Part shown: one piece after another, positions 48,061 through 57,858 of the stretch
Numbering within the stretch: the first letter of the stretch is position 1
Layout: the number at the start of each line of letters is the position of its first letter
Assembly (NCBI RefSeq): GCF_000331225.1
Contig: NZ_ANFY01000004.1
Coordinates: 124,001 to 188,000 of the forward strand
Reading direction: 5' to 3'
Length of the DNA: 64,000 nt
Source of the DNA: Sandarakinorhabdus sp. AAP62
GTDB taxonomy: Bacteria; Pseudomonadota; Alphaproteobacteria; Sphingomonadales; Sphingomonadaceae
Notes under the pieces: model-generated
The model's input: the letters and a program-made list of their open reading frames with translations, nothing else
Told to the model about the DNA's origin: nothing
Database searches by the model: none
Translations under genes and position numbers: made by a program

Positions 48061-49617
48061 ATGCACACGCCAGACTCATCGATCCTCATCCTCGATTTCG
48101 GCAGCCAGGTGACCCAGCTCATCGCTCGGCGCATTCGTGAAGTGGGCGTTTACTGCGAAATCGTCCCCTTCGCCAAAGGCGGCGAGGCCTACGCCCGGAT
48201 GCAGCCCAAGGGCGTCATCCTTTCGGGCAGCCCTGCCAATATCAGCGACGCCAACGGCCCGCGCATCCCGGACAATGTGCTGGCTGCCGACGTGCCGCTG
48301 CTTGGCATCTGCTATGGCGAGCAGTCGCTCTGCTACCAGTTGGGCGGTGCCGTGGTGGCGTCCGATCATCGTGAATTCGGCCGCGCCGAAATCGACATCG
48401 TCGATGATTGCGCCTTCTTTGCCGGTGTTTGGGCCAAGGGTGACCGGCCGACCGTGTGGATGAGCCATGGTGACCGCATCGAGGCGATTCCCCCCGGCTT
48501 CCGCGCCGTGGCCGTCAGCGCCGGCGCACCGTTCGCGGCCATCGCCAACGATGAAGCCCGGCGTTACGGCGTGCAGTTCCACCCCGAAGTGGTGCACACG
48601 CCCGATGGCGGCGCGCTGCTCAGGAATTTCGTCGTCAATGTCTGCGGCATCACGCCGAACTGGTCGATGGCCGGCTTCCGTGCGGCGAAAATTGCCGAGA
48701 TCCGCGAGCAGGTGGGTGATGGCAAGGTGATCTGCGGCCTGTCGGGCGGCGTCGATTCGGCCGTGGCCGCCGTGCTGATCCACGAAGCCATTGGCGATCA
48801 GCTCACCTGCGTGTTCGTCGATCATGGCCTGATGCGGCTGGGTGAGGCCGAGCAGGTCGTCACCTTGTTCCGCGAACATTATCATATCCCGCTGGTGCAC
48901 GTGGAAGCCGAGGAGTTGTTCCTTTCGGGCCTGGCCGGCGTCACCGATCCGGAAGCCAAGCGCAAGTTCATCGGCAAGACCTTCATCGAGGTGTTCGAAG
49001 CCGAAGCGAAGAAGATCGGCGGCGCCGATTTCCTCGCGCAGGGCACGCTCTATCCCGACGTCATCGAAAGCGTCTCCTTCACCGGCGGACCCAGCGTGAC
49101 GATCAAGAGCCACCATAATGTCGGCGGTCTGCCGGAACGCATGAACATGAAGCTGGTCGAACCGTTGCGCGAACTGTTCAAGGACGAAGTGCGCCGCCTG
49201 GGTGTCGAACTTGGCCTGCCGCCGGCGTTTGTCGGCCGCCACCCGTTCCCCGGCCCGGGTCTTGCCATCCGCATCCCCGGGGAGGTGACGAAAGAGGCCT
49301 GCGACACGCTGCGCAAGGCCGACGCCGTCTATCTCGACGAGATCCGCAAGGCCGGGCTGTATGATGAGATCTGGCAGGCCTTCGCCGTACTGCTGCCGGT
49401 GCGCACGGTGGGCGTGATGGGCGATGGCCGCACCTATGATCGGGTGTGCGGGCTGCGCGCCGTGACCAGCGTCGACGGCATGACTGCTGATGTCTACCCG
49501 TTCGAAGCCGCCTTCCTCACCCGCACCGCCACGCGCATCGTCAACGAGGTGAAGGGCATCAACCGCGTGGTCTATGACTATACGTCGAAACCACCCGGAA
49601 CCATTGAATGGGAATGA
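48061..49617 (+). CDS. guaA: GMP synthase (glutamine-hydrolysing)
   Basis: 518 residues, full length. Class I glutaminase domain: GICYGEQ with the nucleophilic Cys near 83, HPEVVHT His/Glu pair near 178. ATP pyrophosphatase loop [13 protein letters not shown] near 227, and the C-terminal dimerisation domain ending in KPPGTIEWE, the invariant GuaA terminus. It converts XMP to GMP. Confidence 0.97.
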   Translation: MHTPDSSILILDFGSQVTQLIARRIREVGVYCEIVPFAKGGEAYARMQPKGVILSGSPANISDANGPRIPDNVLAADVPLLGICYGEQSLCYQLGGAVVASDHREFGRAEIDIVDDCAFFAGVWAKGDRPTVWMSHGDRIEAIPPGFRAVAVSAGAPFAAIANDEARRYGVQFHPEVVHTPDGGALLRNFVVNVCGITPNWSMAGFRAAKIAEIREQVGDGKVICGLSGGVDSAVAAVLIHEAIGDQLTCVFVDHGLMRLGEAEQVVTLFREHYHIPLVHVEAEELFLSGLAGVTDPEAKRKFIGKTFIEVFEAEAKKIGGADFLAQGTLYPDVIESVSFTGGPSVTIKSHHNVGGLPERMNMKLVEPLRELFKDEVRRLGVELGLPPAFVGRHPFPGPGLAIRIPGEVTKEACDTLRKADAVYLDEIRKAGLYDEIWQAFAVLLPVRTVGVMGDGRTYDRVCGLRAVTSVDGMTADVYPFEAAFLTRTATRIVNEVKGINRVVYDYTSKPPGTIEWE

Positions 49618-49799
49618 TTCTTGCGCATCCCAGGGTCGTCCAACCGGCCTGATACAGGGTGCGCATGTCGGTCCGGCGCGAAGCCGATGCCCGCAATGAA
49701 ACATTCATCCAACCGCATAAAAACCGTCTCGGTTCTTACCTAGCTCCGTCATAAAGCCTCGTTAACGGCCTCCGCAGACTGGTTTGCCGGGGGACTGGA

Positions 49800-51230
49800 A
49801 TGTTGATTCGCGCGGTTGCAGCGCTGGCGCTGCTATGGGCCTTGCCTGTGGCAGCGCATGATGGAGATCATGGCCCGCCGCCGTGGCAAGGTGCCAGCGC
49901 CTGGCCCGATCGTATTGTCGCCACCTTTGATGCCGATCCGTCGCACACGCTGGCGGTGAACTGGCGCACGGCGGCCAACGTCAAGGCCACCCGGGCCGAG
50001 ATCACCCTGGCCACACCCGATGCGCGCATTGATCTCGTCGGCCGCAGCGTGACCGCTCAAACCCAGCGCGTTGATCTGGACGCAGTGATGCTGGGCGGCA
50101 AGTTGATCAATGTGGCGGCCAATGATGCGCTGCCGGCGGTGGCCTATCACAGCGTGCGCTTTGAAGGGCTGACCCCCGATACGCTCTACGCCTACCGGGT
50201 GATGGGCGAGGATGGCCATTGGAGCGAGTGGTTCCAGACCCGCACGGCGCCGAAATCCGGCCGCATCCGCTTCATCTACATGGGCGATGCCCAGAATGGC
50301 GTGCTGTCCTTGTGGTCACGCACCATCCGTGCCGCCTTCCAGGCCGCGCCGGATGCGCGCTTCATGCTGCATGCCGGCGATCTGGTGAACCGCGGCAGCC
50401 GCGATGTGGAATGGGCGGATTGGTTCAGGGCCGGCAGCTTCCTGCATGCCATGATCCCGGCCATCCCTGTGGCCGGGAACCATGAATATGACATGGCCGA
50501 TCCCGACGATGCCGCGCGTCGCCGCATCCTCAGCCATTTGTGGCGCCCGCAGTTCCGCCTGCCGGTGGAAAATGATCTGCCCGCCGTCGTTCACGAAACC
50601 GCTTATGTCGTGCGCTATTCGGCCGATCTGCATGTCTTCGTGCTCGATACCAACCAGCCCGACATGGCCGCGCAGGCGGCCTGGCTGGATGTGCAGCTGA
50701 AGGCGTCAACCGCGCGCTGGAAGGTGGTGACCATGCACCACCCCATTTTCAGTTCGGGCGGCGATCGCGACAACAAGGTGGGCCGCGACATGCTGCTGCC
50801 GATCCTTACTCGCAACAATGTCGATCTGGTGCTGCAGGGCCATGATCACACCTATGCCCGCGGCCTGCTCGATGCCGCGGGCCAGGCACCGCGCCGTGCC
50901 GGTTTCAAGGTGGGCGATACGTTGACCACAATGTTCGTCAACAGCGTGTCGGGCCCCAAGCAATATCAGTTCCGCAAGCAGGGCTGGGACGATTATGCGC
51001 CGACCGGCGTGAAGCTGGAACGCCAGGGTGAGAATGGCCAGTTCTTCCAGGTCATCGAAATCGACGGCAACCGGCTCAGCTACACCGCCTACACCACCGA
51101 TGGCGTGCAGTATGATGCCGCCATCATCGAAAAGCGCGGAACCAGCAAGCGCCTGATCAAGAACGACAATACCGCTCCTCCCACAAGGCGGTTTGGCAAC
51201 ACCTTGCCCTACAAGAGCCCTGATTTCTGA
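49800..51230 (+). CDS. Exported purple-acid-phosphatase-like metallophosphoesterase
   Basis: 476 residues. Signal peptide MLIRAVAALALLWALPVAAHD; the ribosome-binding site GGGGACTGGA precedes the ATG. An N-terminal fibronectin-like domain (about 35-150) is followed by a calcineurin-like domain with metal ligands in YMGDAQNG near 160, HAGDLVNRG near 197, GNHEYD near 228, HHPIFSSGG and QGHDHTYARG near 350. This is the purple acid phosphatase layout; it acts on phosphomonoesters in the periplasm or outside. The downstream TonB receptor and the nearby phosphonate cluster make a phosphorus-acquisition context plausible (inference). Confidence 0.9.
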   Translation: MLIRAVAALALLWALPVAAHDGDHGPPPWQGASAWPDRIVATFDADPSHTLAVNWRTAANVKATRAEITLATPDARIDLVGRSVTAQTQRVDLDAVMLGGKLINVAANDALPAVAYHSVRFEGLTPDTLYAYRVMGEDGHWSEWFQTRTAPKSGRIRFIYMGDAQNGVLSLWSRTIRAAFQAAPDARFMLHAGDLVNRGSRDVEWADWFRAGSFLHAMIPAIPVAGNHEYDMADPDDAARRRILSHLWRPQFRLPVENDLPAVVHETAYVVRYSADLHVFVLDTNQPDMAAQAAWLDVQLKASTARWKVVTMHHPIFSSGGDRDNKVGRDMLLPILTRNNVDLVLQGHDHTYARGLLDAAGQAPRRAGFKVGDTLTTMFVNSVSGPKQYQFRKQGWDDYAPTGVKLERQGENGQFFQVIEIDGNRLSYTAYTTDGVQYDAAIIEKRGTSKRLIKNDNTAPPTRRFGNTLPYKSPDF

Positions 51231-51337
51231 CCGTTCCGCTGCGGGTTCACCAACCGGCGGCCTGCTTCCCCGCCACCATCCACCGCCAATGCGCCGGCGC
51301 CCACCGGCCCTTCCATTGAGTACAACAGGAGACTGAC

Positions 51338-54331
51338 ATGATCCGTTCCCGTGCCATCCTGCTGGCGACAGCCAGCGTCACGCTCGGCCTCACCGCCCCC
51401 GCCCTTGCCCAGTCGGTCGATGCCGCCGCCCCGGTGGCAATGGCCCAGGCCAACACCGCGTCTGGCCAGATCAGCGGCATCGTCAAGAATGCCAACGGCG
51501 ACCTGCTGCCGGGTGCCACCGTGCGCCTGGAAGGCTCCAACATTGTCGAGACCACAGGCCCCGATGGCCGCTTCCTGATCCGCAACGCGCCGGCTGGCGA
51601 AGCCCGCATCCGCGTGCGCTATTTCGGCGTCGACGCCGTCGAGCAGACGGTGACCGTGGTGGCCGGCGAAGCGGTGGACGTGACCGTGCAGATGGGTGCC
51701 GCCCAGAGCGATGAGGCCGGCACCATCACCGTCACCGCCTCCAAGCCGATCGCCGAATCCGAAGCCGCCGCGCTGCAGCAGCAGCGCGCGTCCACTTCGC
51801 TGGTCAGCATCATCGCGGCCGACAGCATCGGCCGCTTCCCCGATCAGAACATCGCCGCCTCGCTGGCCCGCCTGCCCGGTATCGCCGTGCAGCGTGACCA
51901 GGGCCAGGATCGCTTCATCAGCTTGCGTGGCGCCCGCACCAACTGGACCACCGTGTCGTTCGACGGCATCAACGTGATCAGCCCGGCTGGCCGCGAAACC
52001 CGCTTCGACACCATCCCGGCCACCATCGCTTCGCGCGTCGCCGTGCGCAAGGCGGTGACCGCTGATCTGACCGGTGAAGCCGTCGCCGGCCAGGTCGACA
52101 TCCGCACCCGCAGCGCCTTCGATTATCCTGGCCTGAAGTTTGCCGCCGATCTGGGCATGGGCTTTTCGGAACTGGGCGGCGGCCGCCAATACAACTTCGC
52201 CAGCCACATTTCCGAACGCTTCTTCAACGACACGTTCGGCGTCCTCTTGTCGGCGTCGCGCTTTGAAGTGGACATGATCACCGACAATTTCGAAACCGAT
52301 TGGGAACTGGCCCCGGAAGACACGCTGGCCGGCAACACCGATCGTGTGTGGGCGCGCGAAACCGAAAACAAGCTGTATCGCCTGACCCGTTCCAACACCG
52401 CCTTCAGCGGCAAGATCGACTGGCGCCCGGACAACAACAACGAAATCTTCCTGAGCGTTGTTCACACCGAATTCCGCGACGACGAACTGCGCAGCAACTA
52501 TATCTTCGATTTCGACCAGAACGCGGTTTCGACCAGCAGCACGGCACCGCAAGTCACCGCGCGCCGCACCGGCTATGCCGATATCCGCACCGGCAACACG
52601 CCGTTCCAGGGCACGGTGTTCGGCACCGAGATCGACAGCACGCTGAACAGCAACTCGTCGCGCCAGCGCATCTTCACCAACACGCTGGGCGGCAATCACA
52701 CCTTCGGCGACTGGAAGGCCAGCTGGCGCCTGAACTACACCCGCGCGCAGGATGATGCCCGCGGCCCGTTCAGCTCGACCTGGGTCAGTCCGTCGGACCG
52801 CACCCGCCGCCCGAGCGTGGTCTATGATCTGACCGATCCCAACAGCGCCCGGGTGACGCTGTTCAACACGCTGGCCGATGCCAACAACAATTATTCGCTC
52901 GGCACCCGGCGTGACATCATCTCCACGACCGAGCTGGATTATGTCACCATGACCCGCACCCGCCGGCGGGATCAGACCGACGCCTATACCGTGCGGCTGG
53001 ATATCGATCGCAACATCACGCTGTTCGGCCAGGACACCAAGATCCAGTTCGGCGGCCAGTACAACCAGCGCACCAAGGAATCGAACCGCACGGTGATCGA
53101 AGCCCGCGCCGCCGACCTGACCGCGCGCGGCATCGCGCTGCCGCGCCAGGATGCCATCTCCATCACCGATCCGTTGAAGGTCGGCATCCCGCTGGGTTAC
53201 AGCTTCCGCTATTTCAGCAGCGAAGCCGGCAGCGCCCTGCTCGACAGCTTCATCGCCGCTGGCGCCAGCCGTATCCAGCCCAACACCACCGAGAACAACT
53301 TCTATGAAGTGACCGAAGACATTTTCGCCGGTTACCTGATGGGCACGATGTTCTTTGATCGCGGCAACATCGTTGCCGGTGTCCGCGCCGAACGGGTGGA
53401 CAACACCGGCCGGGCCAATGGCTTCATCAACGGTGTGCGCCAGGAACTGAACACCAGCTCGGGCAACACGCTGTTCTTCCCCAGCCTGCACATCAACTAT
53501 GACGCCACCGACGAGATCAAGCTGCGCCTGTCGGTCAACACCGGGGCGGCCCGTCCGGATTACACGCTGCTGCGGCCGAACCTGACGATCAACGACGATC
53601 TGCAGGTGATTTCCGGCGGCAACCCGTTTGCGGTGCCGGAAAAGGCCGTGGGCGTGGATGCCTATCTCGAATGGTACATGGCCAACCGCGGCTTCCTGTC
53701 GGTCGGTGTCTATTACAAGAAGATCCGCGACGTGCTGTTCAACTCGACGACGGTATTCGGCAACACCGACTTCGATGAAACCGGCTTCCAGCGCTCGGCC
53801 TATGCCTTCAACACCACGATCAACGGCGGCAGCGGCGAGATCAAGGGCATCGAAATCGCCTATTCGCAGCCGTTTGCCGGCCTGATGAAGCAGATCGGTG
53901 CGCCGGAGTGGATGCACGGCTTCGGCTTCCAGGGCAACATCACCCTCAACCGCTCAACGGCCACCACGCCGGATGGCCGCCAGGTCGATCTGCCCGATGC
54001 GTCCGATCTCAACTACAACGCGTCGCTCTATTACGAACAGTACGGCCTGTCGGTGCGCGCCAGCTGGCAGTTCCGCAGCGACTATCTGGATGGTCTGGGT
54101 TCGCCGGACGTGGGCGGCGACCCCTTCTGGCAGCAGGTTGGCCGTCTCGACGTATCGGCGCGCTACGCCATCAGCCCGCAGGTGGAATTGTTCCTGGATG
54201 CCACCAACCTGCTCGACGAGCCGGGCCGGCGCTATTCGGGCGTTCGCGCCCGGGTGCTGGAATATGAAAAGTTCGGTGCCCGCTTCATGGGCGGCGTGCG
54301 TATCAACCTGGGCGGCAGCCGTCAGCGCTGA
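51338..54331 (+). CDS. TonB-dependent outer-membrane receptor with carboxypeptidase-like N-terminal domain
   Basis: 997 residues. Signal peptide to about residue 24 (TAPALAQS), then a carboxypeptidase-regulatory-like beta domain (about 43-130, GQISGIVKNANGDLLPGATV), the plug (FPDQNIAASLARLPGIAVQRDQ near 170) and a 22-strand barrel ending in a Phe/Arg-type terminus (GGVRINLGGSRQR). It follows the acid phosphatase after 107 bases and could import its product or bring substrate. TonB receptors of this class usually carry carbohydrate-like or organophosphorus ligands; the ligand is not readable. Confidence 0.93.
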   Translation: MIRSRAILLATASVTLGLTAPALAQSVDAAAPVAMAQANTASGQISGIVKNANGDLLPGATVRLEGSNIVETTGPDGRFLIRNAPAGEARIRVRYFGVDAVEQTVTVVAGEAVDVTVQMGAAQSDEAGTITVTASKPIAESEAAALQQQRASTSLVSIIAADSIGRFPDQNIAASLARLPGIAVQRDQGQDRFISLRGARTNWTTVSFDGINVISPAGRETRFDTIPATIASRVAVRKAVTADLTGEAVAGQVDIRTRSAFDYPGLKFAADLGMGFSELGGGRQYNFASHISERFFNDTFGVLLSASRFEVDMITDNFETDWELAPEDTLAGNTDRVWARETENKLYRLTRSNTAFSGKIDWRPDNNNEIFLSVVHTEFRDDELRSNYIFDFDQNAVSTSSTAPQVTARRTGYADIRTGNTPFQGTVFGTEIDSTLNSNSSRQRIFTNTLGGNHTFGDWKASWRLNYTRAQDDARGPFSSTWVSPSDRTRRPSVVYDLTDPNSARVTLFNTLADANNNYSLGTRRDIISTTELDYVTMTRTRRRDQTDAYTVRLDIDRNITLFGQDTKIQFGGQYNQRTKESNRTVIEARAADLTARGIALPRQDAISITDPLKVGIPLGYSFRYFSSEAGSALLDSFIAAGASRIQPNTTENNFYEVTEDIFAGYLMGTMFFDRGNIVAGVRAERVDNTGRANGFINGVRQELNTSSGNTLFFPSLHINYDATDEIKLRLSVNTGAARPDYTLLRPNLTINDDLQVISGGNPFAVPEKAVGVDAYLEWYMANRGFLSVGVYYKKIRDVLFNSTTVFGNTDFDETGFQRSAYAFNTTINGGSGEIKGIEIAYSQPFAGLMKQIGAPEWMHGFGFQGNITLNRSTATTPDGRQVDLPDASDLNYNASLYYEQYGLSVRASWQFRSDYLDGLGSPDVGGDPFWQQVGRLDVSARYAISPQVELFLDATNLLDEPGRRYSGVRARVLEYEKFGARFMGGVRINLGGSRQR

Positions 54332-54352
54332 TCCGCTGCAGGGCGAAAAAGG

Positions 54353-54385
54353 GGCGGGGTGGCAGCAATGCCGCCCCGCCTTTTT
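54353..54385 (+). terminator. Rho-independent terminator of the TonB-receptor gene
   Basis: GGCGGGGTGGC (54353-54363) pairs with GCCGCCCCGCC (54370-54380, one T-G), followed by TTTTT. Confidence 0.92.
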
Positions 54386-54447
54386 GCTGCTCGTGCCGAT
54401 GGGCGGATGCAGGGCGGGGTTGGCTGGCGCTGTTGGCGCCGCCTGGT

Positions 54448-55149
54448 TCAGCCGTGGCTGGCGAGCGGCGCGGCGGCCATCACCTGAAAGGCCGCATCGC
54501 GCTGCGGCTGGCGGAACAGGCAGAGCTGGGCAAAGGCGTGGGTGCCAGTGGCCGGAGCCAGATAAGTGCCAAGCGCGGCGATGATGTGATGGCGCAGGGC
54601 GTCATCGCGCACCCGGCCGGTCAGCGTCATGTGAAAGCGGAAATCCTCGAAGATCCACGGATAGCCAAAGGCGACCAGGCGCGCATCCTGTTCGGCCGTC
54701 ATCGGGGCCCGCCGCCGCCGCACCAGATCGGCTGCCGACAGCGGTGCGCGATAGGGTTCGAAGGCGTGGACGCAGGCGCTGTGCAGGGCAGTCATCGCCG
54801 GACAGGGCTGCGCCAGGGTAAGGGCGACAAAGCCGCTGAGGCCGGTCACGGCGATCTCGGCGGCAAAGCCGGCCTGGGAGGCGGCAAAGGCTTCGAAAGC
54901 AGCCAAAAGCCCGGCTTCGGTCTGCCCATCGGCGAGTTCAAAGGGGGCCTTCAGCGTGGCGTGAAAGCCATAGTGGCGAGGGTCGGCAATCAGCGCGGTC
55001 TGTGCGTCAGCGTCCAGCGCCAGCCCGTCCAGCACCGGCCGCGCCACCTCGGCGCCGGTCCAGGCATCGCGGCCCAGCCAAGCACTGGCCAGCCCGGTCA
55101 GCGGATGCGCGGGCGGCGGCGCGTAATAGACGGCATAGCGGGCGGTCAT
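54448..55149 (-). CDS. DUF1045 phosphonate-operon protein (2H phosphoesterase fold)
   Basis: 233 residues from the ATG at 55149 (MTARYAVYYAPPPAHPLT). Two H-x-T motifs, HATLKAPF near 69 and HMTLTGRV near 193, are the hallmark of 2H phosphodiesterases. This family is found in C-P lyase operons lacking phnP and may hydrolyse the cyclic phosphate that PhnJ produces; that substitution is an inference. It overlaps the phnM stop by four bases and is the last gene of the leftward phn operon. Confidence 0.88.
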   Translation of the reverse strand: MTARYAVYYAPPPAHPLTGLASAWLGRDAWTGAEVARPVLDGLALDADAQTALIADPRHYGFHATLKAPFELADGQTEAGLLAAFEAFAASQAGFAAEIAVTGLSGFVALTLAQPCPAMTALHSACVHAFEPYRAPLSAADLVRRRRAPMTAEQDARLVAFGYPWIFEDFRFHMTLTGRVRDDALRHHIIAALGTYLAPATGTHAFAQLCLFRQPQRDAAFQVMAAAPLASHG

Positions 55150-56288
55150 GCGACGCGCCGGCCCTTCACCCACACGGAGCGTGGTACCGGCCAGCCGCCC
55201 CCCGCGCGATGCACCTGCACCAGATCGGCGCGCCGGCCCGGCGCGATCAGGCCGCGATCGGTAAGGCCGGCGATGCGCGCCGGGTTGACCGTGACGGTGG
55301 CCAGCGCTTCGCTCAGGCTCCAGCCAAACGGCGCTTCGGTCAACTGGAAGGCGGCGCGCAGCATCGACAGCGGCACATAATCCGATGACAATATATCGAG
55401 CAGGCCGGCAGCGGCACAGTCCCGCGCGCTCAGATTGCCGGAGTGGGAACCGCCGCGCACGAAATTGGGCCCGCCCATCACGTTCAGCAGGCCCAGTTCG
55501 CGCGCGCGCCGGGCTGCGGCCAGCGACACCGGAAACTCGGCGGCAACACAGCCATCGTCGTGGCTTTCCTCGACATGGACTTCATTCTCGTCGTCATGGC
55601 TCATCAACGCGATACCGAATTCGCGGGCATGTGCCACCACCCCGGCGCGATTTTTCGGCGCGGCGGCCTGATCCCGCCAGGCGGTGCGGGTGGCGAGGAT
55701 CGTCGCCATTTCCTCGCCGGAAACGCCGGACCGTTCCAGTTCCTGCCGGAAACGATCCTTGTTGGCGGTCTGGCGCTGGCCCGGCGTGTGATCCATCAGG
55801 CTGAGCAGCTTGAGGCGCGGATTGTCGAGGTGCGGCTCCATCAGCGCCAGCAGTTCGGGGTTGGTGACTTCGCAGCGCAAGTGCAGCAGATGCTCGGCGC
55901 GCAGCAGGCCCTCGTCACCGGCGGCATCCATGGCCGCGATCATCGGGCCGAGCGCGTCCTTGCGGTTCAGCCCGTCCTTGGCACCGTGCAGCGACAGGCT
56001 GTCGAACACGGTGGTGATGCCGGCGGTGATGCATTGGCCATCATGGGCCAGCGCTGCGCCCAGCGCATCCCACAGCGCGCCCGGGCGCGGCTGGTAATGT
56101 TTCTCCAGATTGTCGGTGTGGATATCGACGAGGCCGGCAATCAGCAGATCATCGCCCAGGTCAATCGCATCGGCCTGCGGCGCGGCGGCCGGCGTCACCG
56201 CCGCGATATGCGCGCCATCGATCCGGACATGGCCGCACACCACGGCATCAGGCGTGACAATCTGGCGGGAAAACAGGGTGGTGGTCAT
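55146..56288 (-). CDS. phnM: Alpha-D-ribose 1-methylphosphonate 5-triphosphate diphosphatase PhnM (copy 1)
   Basis: 380 residues from the ATG at 56288 (MTTTLFSRQIVTPDAVVC). Amidohydrolase fold with DIHTDNLEKHY, LMDHTPGQRQ, SHDDENEVHVEESH and SSDYVP, the PhnM metal and substrate signatures. It removes diphosphate from the ribosyl triphosphate intermediate. A second, diverged PhnM lies at 61951. Copy 1 is within the operon between phnL and DUF1045. Confidence 0.93.
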   Translation of the reverse strand: MTTTLFSRQIVTPDAVVCGHVRIDGAHIAAVTPAAAPQADAIDLGDDLLIAGLVDIHTDNLEKHYQPRPGALWDALGAALAHDGQCITAGITTVFDSLSLHGAKDGLNRKDALGPMIAAMDAAGDEGLLRAEHLLHLRCEVTNPELLALMEPHLDNPRLKLLSLMDHTPGQRQTANKDRFRQELERSGVSGEEMATILATRTAWRDQAAAPKNRAGVVAHAREFGIALMSHDDENEVHVEESHDDGCVAAEFPVSLAAARRARELGLLNVMGGPNFVRGGSHSGNLSARDCAAAGLLDILSSDYVPLSMLRAAFQLTEAPFGWSLSEALATVTVNPARIAGLTDRGLIAPGRRADLVQVHRAGGGWPVPRSVWVKGRRVA

Positions 56289-56319
56289 GCCGGGGCTCCA
56301 GGCCGATGGATGGGATTGT

Positions 56320-57021
56320 TCAGGCCGCCGCCTTGAAATCCGAGACGTTGAACAGCCGTGTCGCCACCGCATCGCGCACGTCGAGATCGTGGAAGATGCC
56401 GACCATGGCGGCACCCTTGGCCAGCGCCGCCTTGATCAGATCCACCACGATGGCGCGATTGGCGGCATCGAGGCTGGCGGTCGGCTCATCGAGCAGCAGC
56501 ACCGGATATTCGCGCACGAAGCTGCGGGCGATGTTGACGCGCTGCTGCTCGCCGCCCGAGAAGGTGGCGGGCGGCAGATCCCAATGCGCTTGCGGCAGCC
56601 GCAGGGCATTCAGAATGGTGACGGCCCGATCGAGTGCTTCCTCGGCCGACACGCCATTTTCCAGCAGCGGCTCGATCACCAGATCCAGCGTCGAGATGCG
56701 CGGGATGACGCGCAGGAACTGGCTGACATAGCCCAGCGTGCGGCGGCGGATATCGAGCACTTCGTGGGCAGCGGCCTGGGTGATGTCCACCATCGCGCCA
56801 TTGTGGCGCACATGCACGCCGCCGCCGCTGGGCAGATAATTGCCATAGATGGTGCGCATCAGGGTGGATTTGCCCACCCCGCTTTCACCGGCCAGCACCA
56901 CGCATTCGCCGGGCATCACCTCCAGCGCCAGATGTTCGAATACCGGGATGGCAGTGGCACCCTGGTTGTGCAGGGTGAACAGCTTCGACAGATTGTCGAC
57001 ACGGATGGCGGGGCTGGTCAT
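56320..57021 (-). CDS. phnL: C-P lyase system ABC-type ATPase PhnL
   Basis: 233 residues. Walker A GESGVGKSTLMR near 45, ABC signature FSGGEQQRVNIARSF near 155, Walker B LLLDEPTASLD. PhnL-type wording such as HNQGATAIPVFEHLALEVMP at the start. PhnL is an accessory ABC protein for the PhnGHIJK complex, with no membrane partner. Confidence 0.93.
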   Translation of the reverse strand: MTSPAIRVDNLSKLFTLHNQGATAIPVFEHLALEVMPGECVVLAGESGVGKSTLMRTIYGNYLPSGGGVHVRHNGAMVDITQAAAHEVLDIRRRTLGYVSQFLRVIPRISTLDLVIEPLLENGVSAEEALDRAVTILNALRLPQAHWDLPPATFSGGEQQRVNIARSFVREYPVLLLDEPTASLDAANRAIVVDLIKAALAKGAAMVGIFHDLDVRDAVATRLFNVSDFKAAA

Positions 57022-57045
57022 GGCATCGGATCCTGCAGGCTGGCG

Positions 57046-57858
57046 TCAGATCTGCAGCACGCTGGAAACCAGCAGCTGCGTGTAGGGGTGTTGCGGATCG
57101 TCGAGCACCTGATCGGCCAGACCGGTTTCCACGACGTGGCCGCCCTTCATCACCATCAGCCGATCGGCCATCAGGCGGGCCACCGCCATGTCGTGGGTGA
57201 CGATGATCGCCGCCAGCCCCATGTCGCGCACCAGTTCGCGCAACAGATCGAGCAGGCGGGCCTGCACCGACACATCGAGGCCGCCAGTGGGTTCATCCAT
57301 GAACACCAGCCGCGGATTGTGGATCAGGTTGCGGGCAATCTGGATGCGCTGCTGCATGCCGCCGGAGAAATTGCGCGGCTTGTCGTCCACGCGCGCCAGA
57401 TCCAGCTCGACCCGGCCCAGCCAGTCGGTGGTGGCGCTGCGCATGGCGCCATAATGGCGCTGGCCAAGGTTCATCAGCGGTTCCGCGACATTGGCGCCGC
57501 CCGACACGCGCATGCGCAGGCCATCGCGCGGGTTCTGGTGGACGAAGCCCCAATCCTCGCGCTGCATGCGGCGGCGATCGGGTTCGGACAGGGCGTAGAT
57601 GTCGGTCAGCCCGTGGCGGCGGGCGTTGAAGGCGATGCTTCCGCACGTGGGCGGCAGCTTGCCGGAAATGCAGTTGAGCAATGTGGTCTTGCCTGAACCG
57701 CTTTCGCCAACGATGCCAAGCACTTCGCCGGCCCGCATCTCGAACGAGACATCGAGGCAGCCGGGGAGGTGGCCATACATCTTGGTGAGGCCCGCAACGC
57801 GCAGCAGCGGCACATCAGCAGGCACGGATTCGGCGGTGGAGAGGGCTGTCAGGCTCAC
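57046..57858 (-). CDS. phnK: C-P lyase system ABC-type ATPase PhnK
   Basis: 270 residues. Walker A GESGSGKTTLLN near 52, signature FSGGMQQRIQIARNL near 163, Walker B FMDEPTGGLDVSVQ. PhnK binds the C-P lyase core at PhnJ and couples ATP to catalysis. It overlaps phnJ by four bases (ATGA) and precedes phnL by 24 bases. Confidence 0.95.
   Translation of the reverse strand: MSLTALSTAESVPADVPLLRVAGLTKMYGHLPGCLDVSFEMRAGEVLGIVGESGSGKTTLLNCISGKLPPTCGSIAFNARRHGLTDIYALSEPDRRRMQREDWGFVHQNPRDGLRMRVSGGANVAEPLMNLGQRHYGAMRSATTDWLGRVELDLARVDDKPRNFSGGMQQRIQIARNLIHNPRLVFMDEPTGGLDVSVQARLLDLLRELVRDMGLAAIIVTHDMAVARLMADRLMVMKGGHVVETGLADQVLDDPQHPYTQLLVSSVLQI

Noticed and set aside
51209-53917. A 900-codon open frame antisense to the TonB-receptor gene
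   Set aside because: A product of high GC and codon bias opposite a clear receptor gene; repetitive Gly/Ala/Arg/His composition and no motif. The same applies to long antisense frames opposite the helicase (4713-6326) and guaA (48076-49704).
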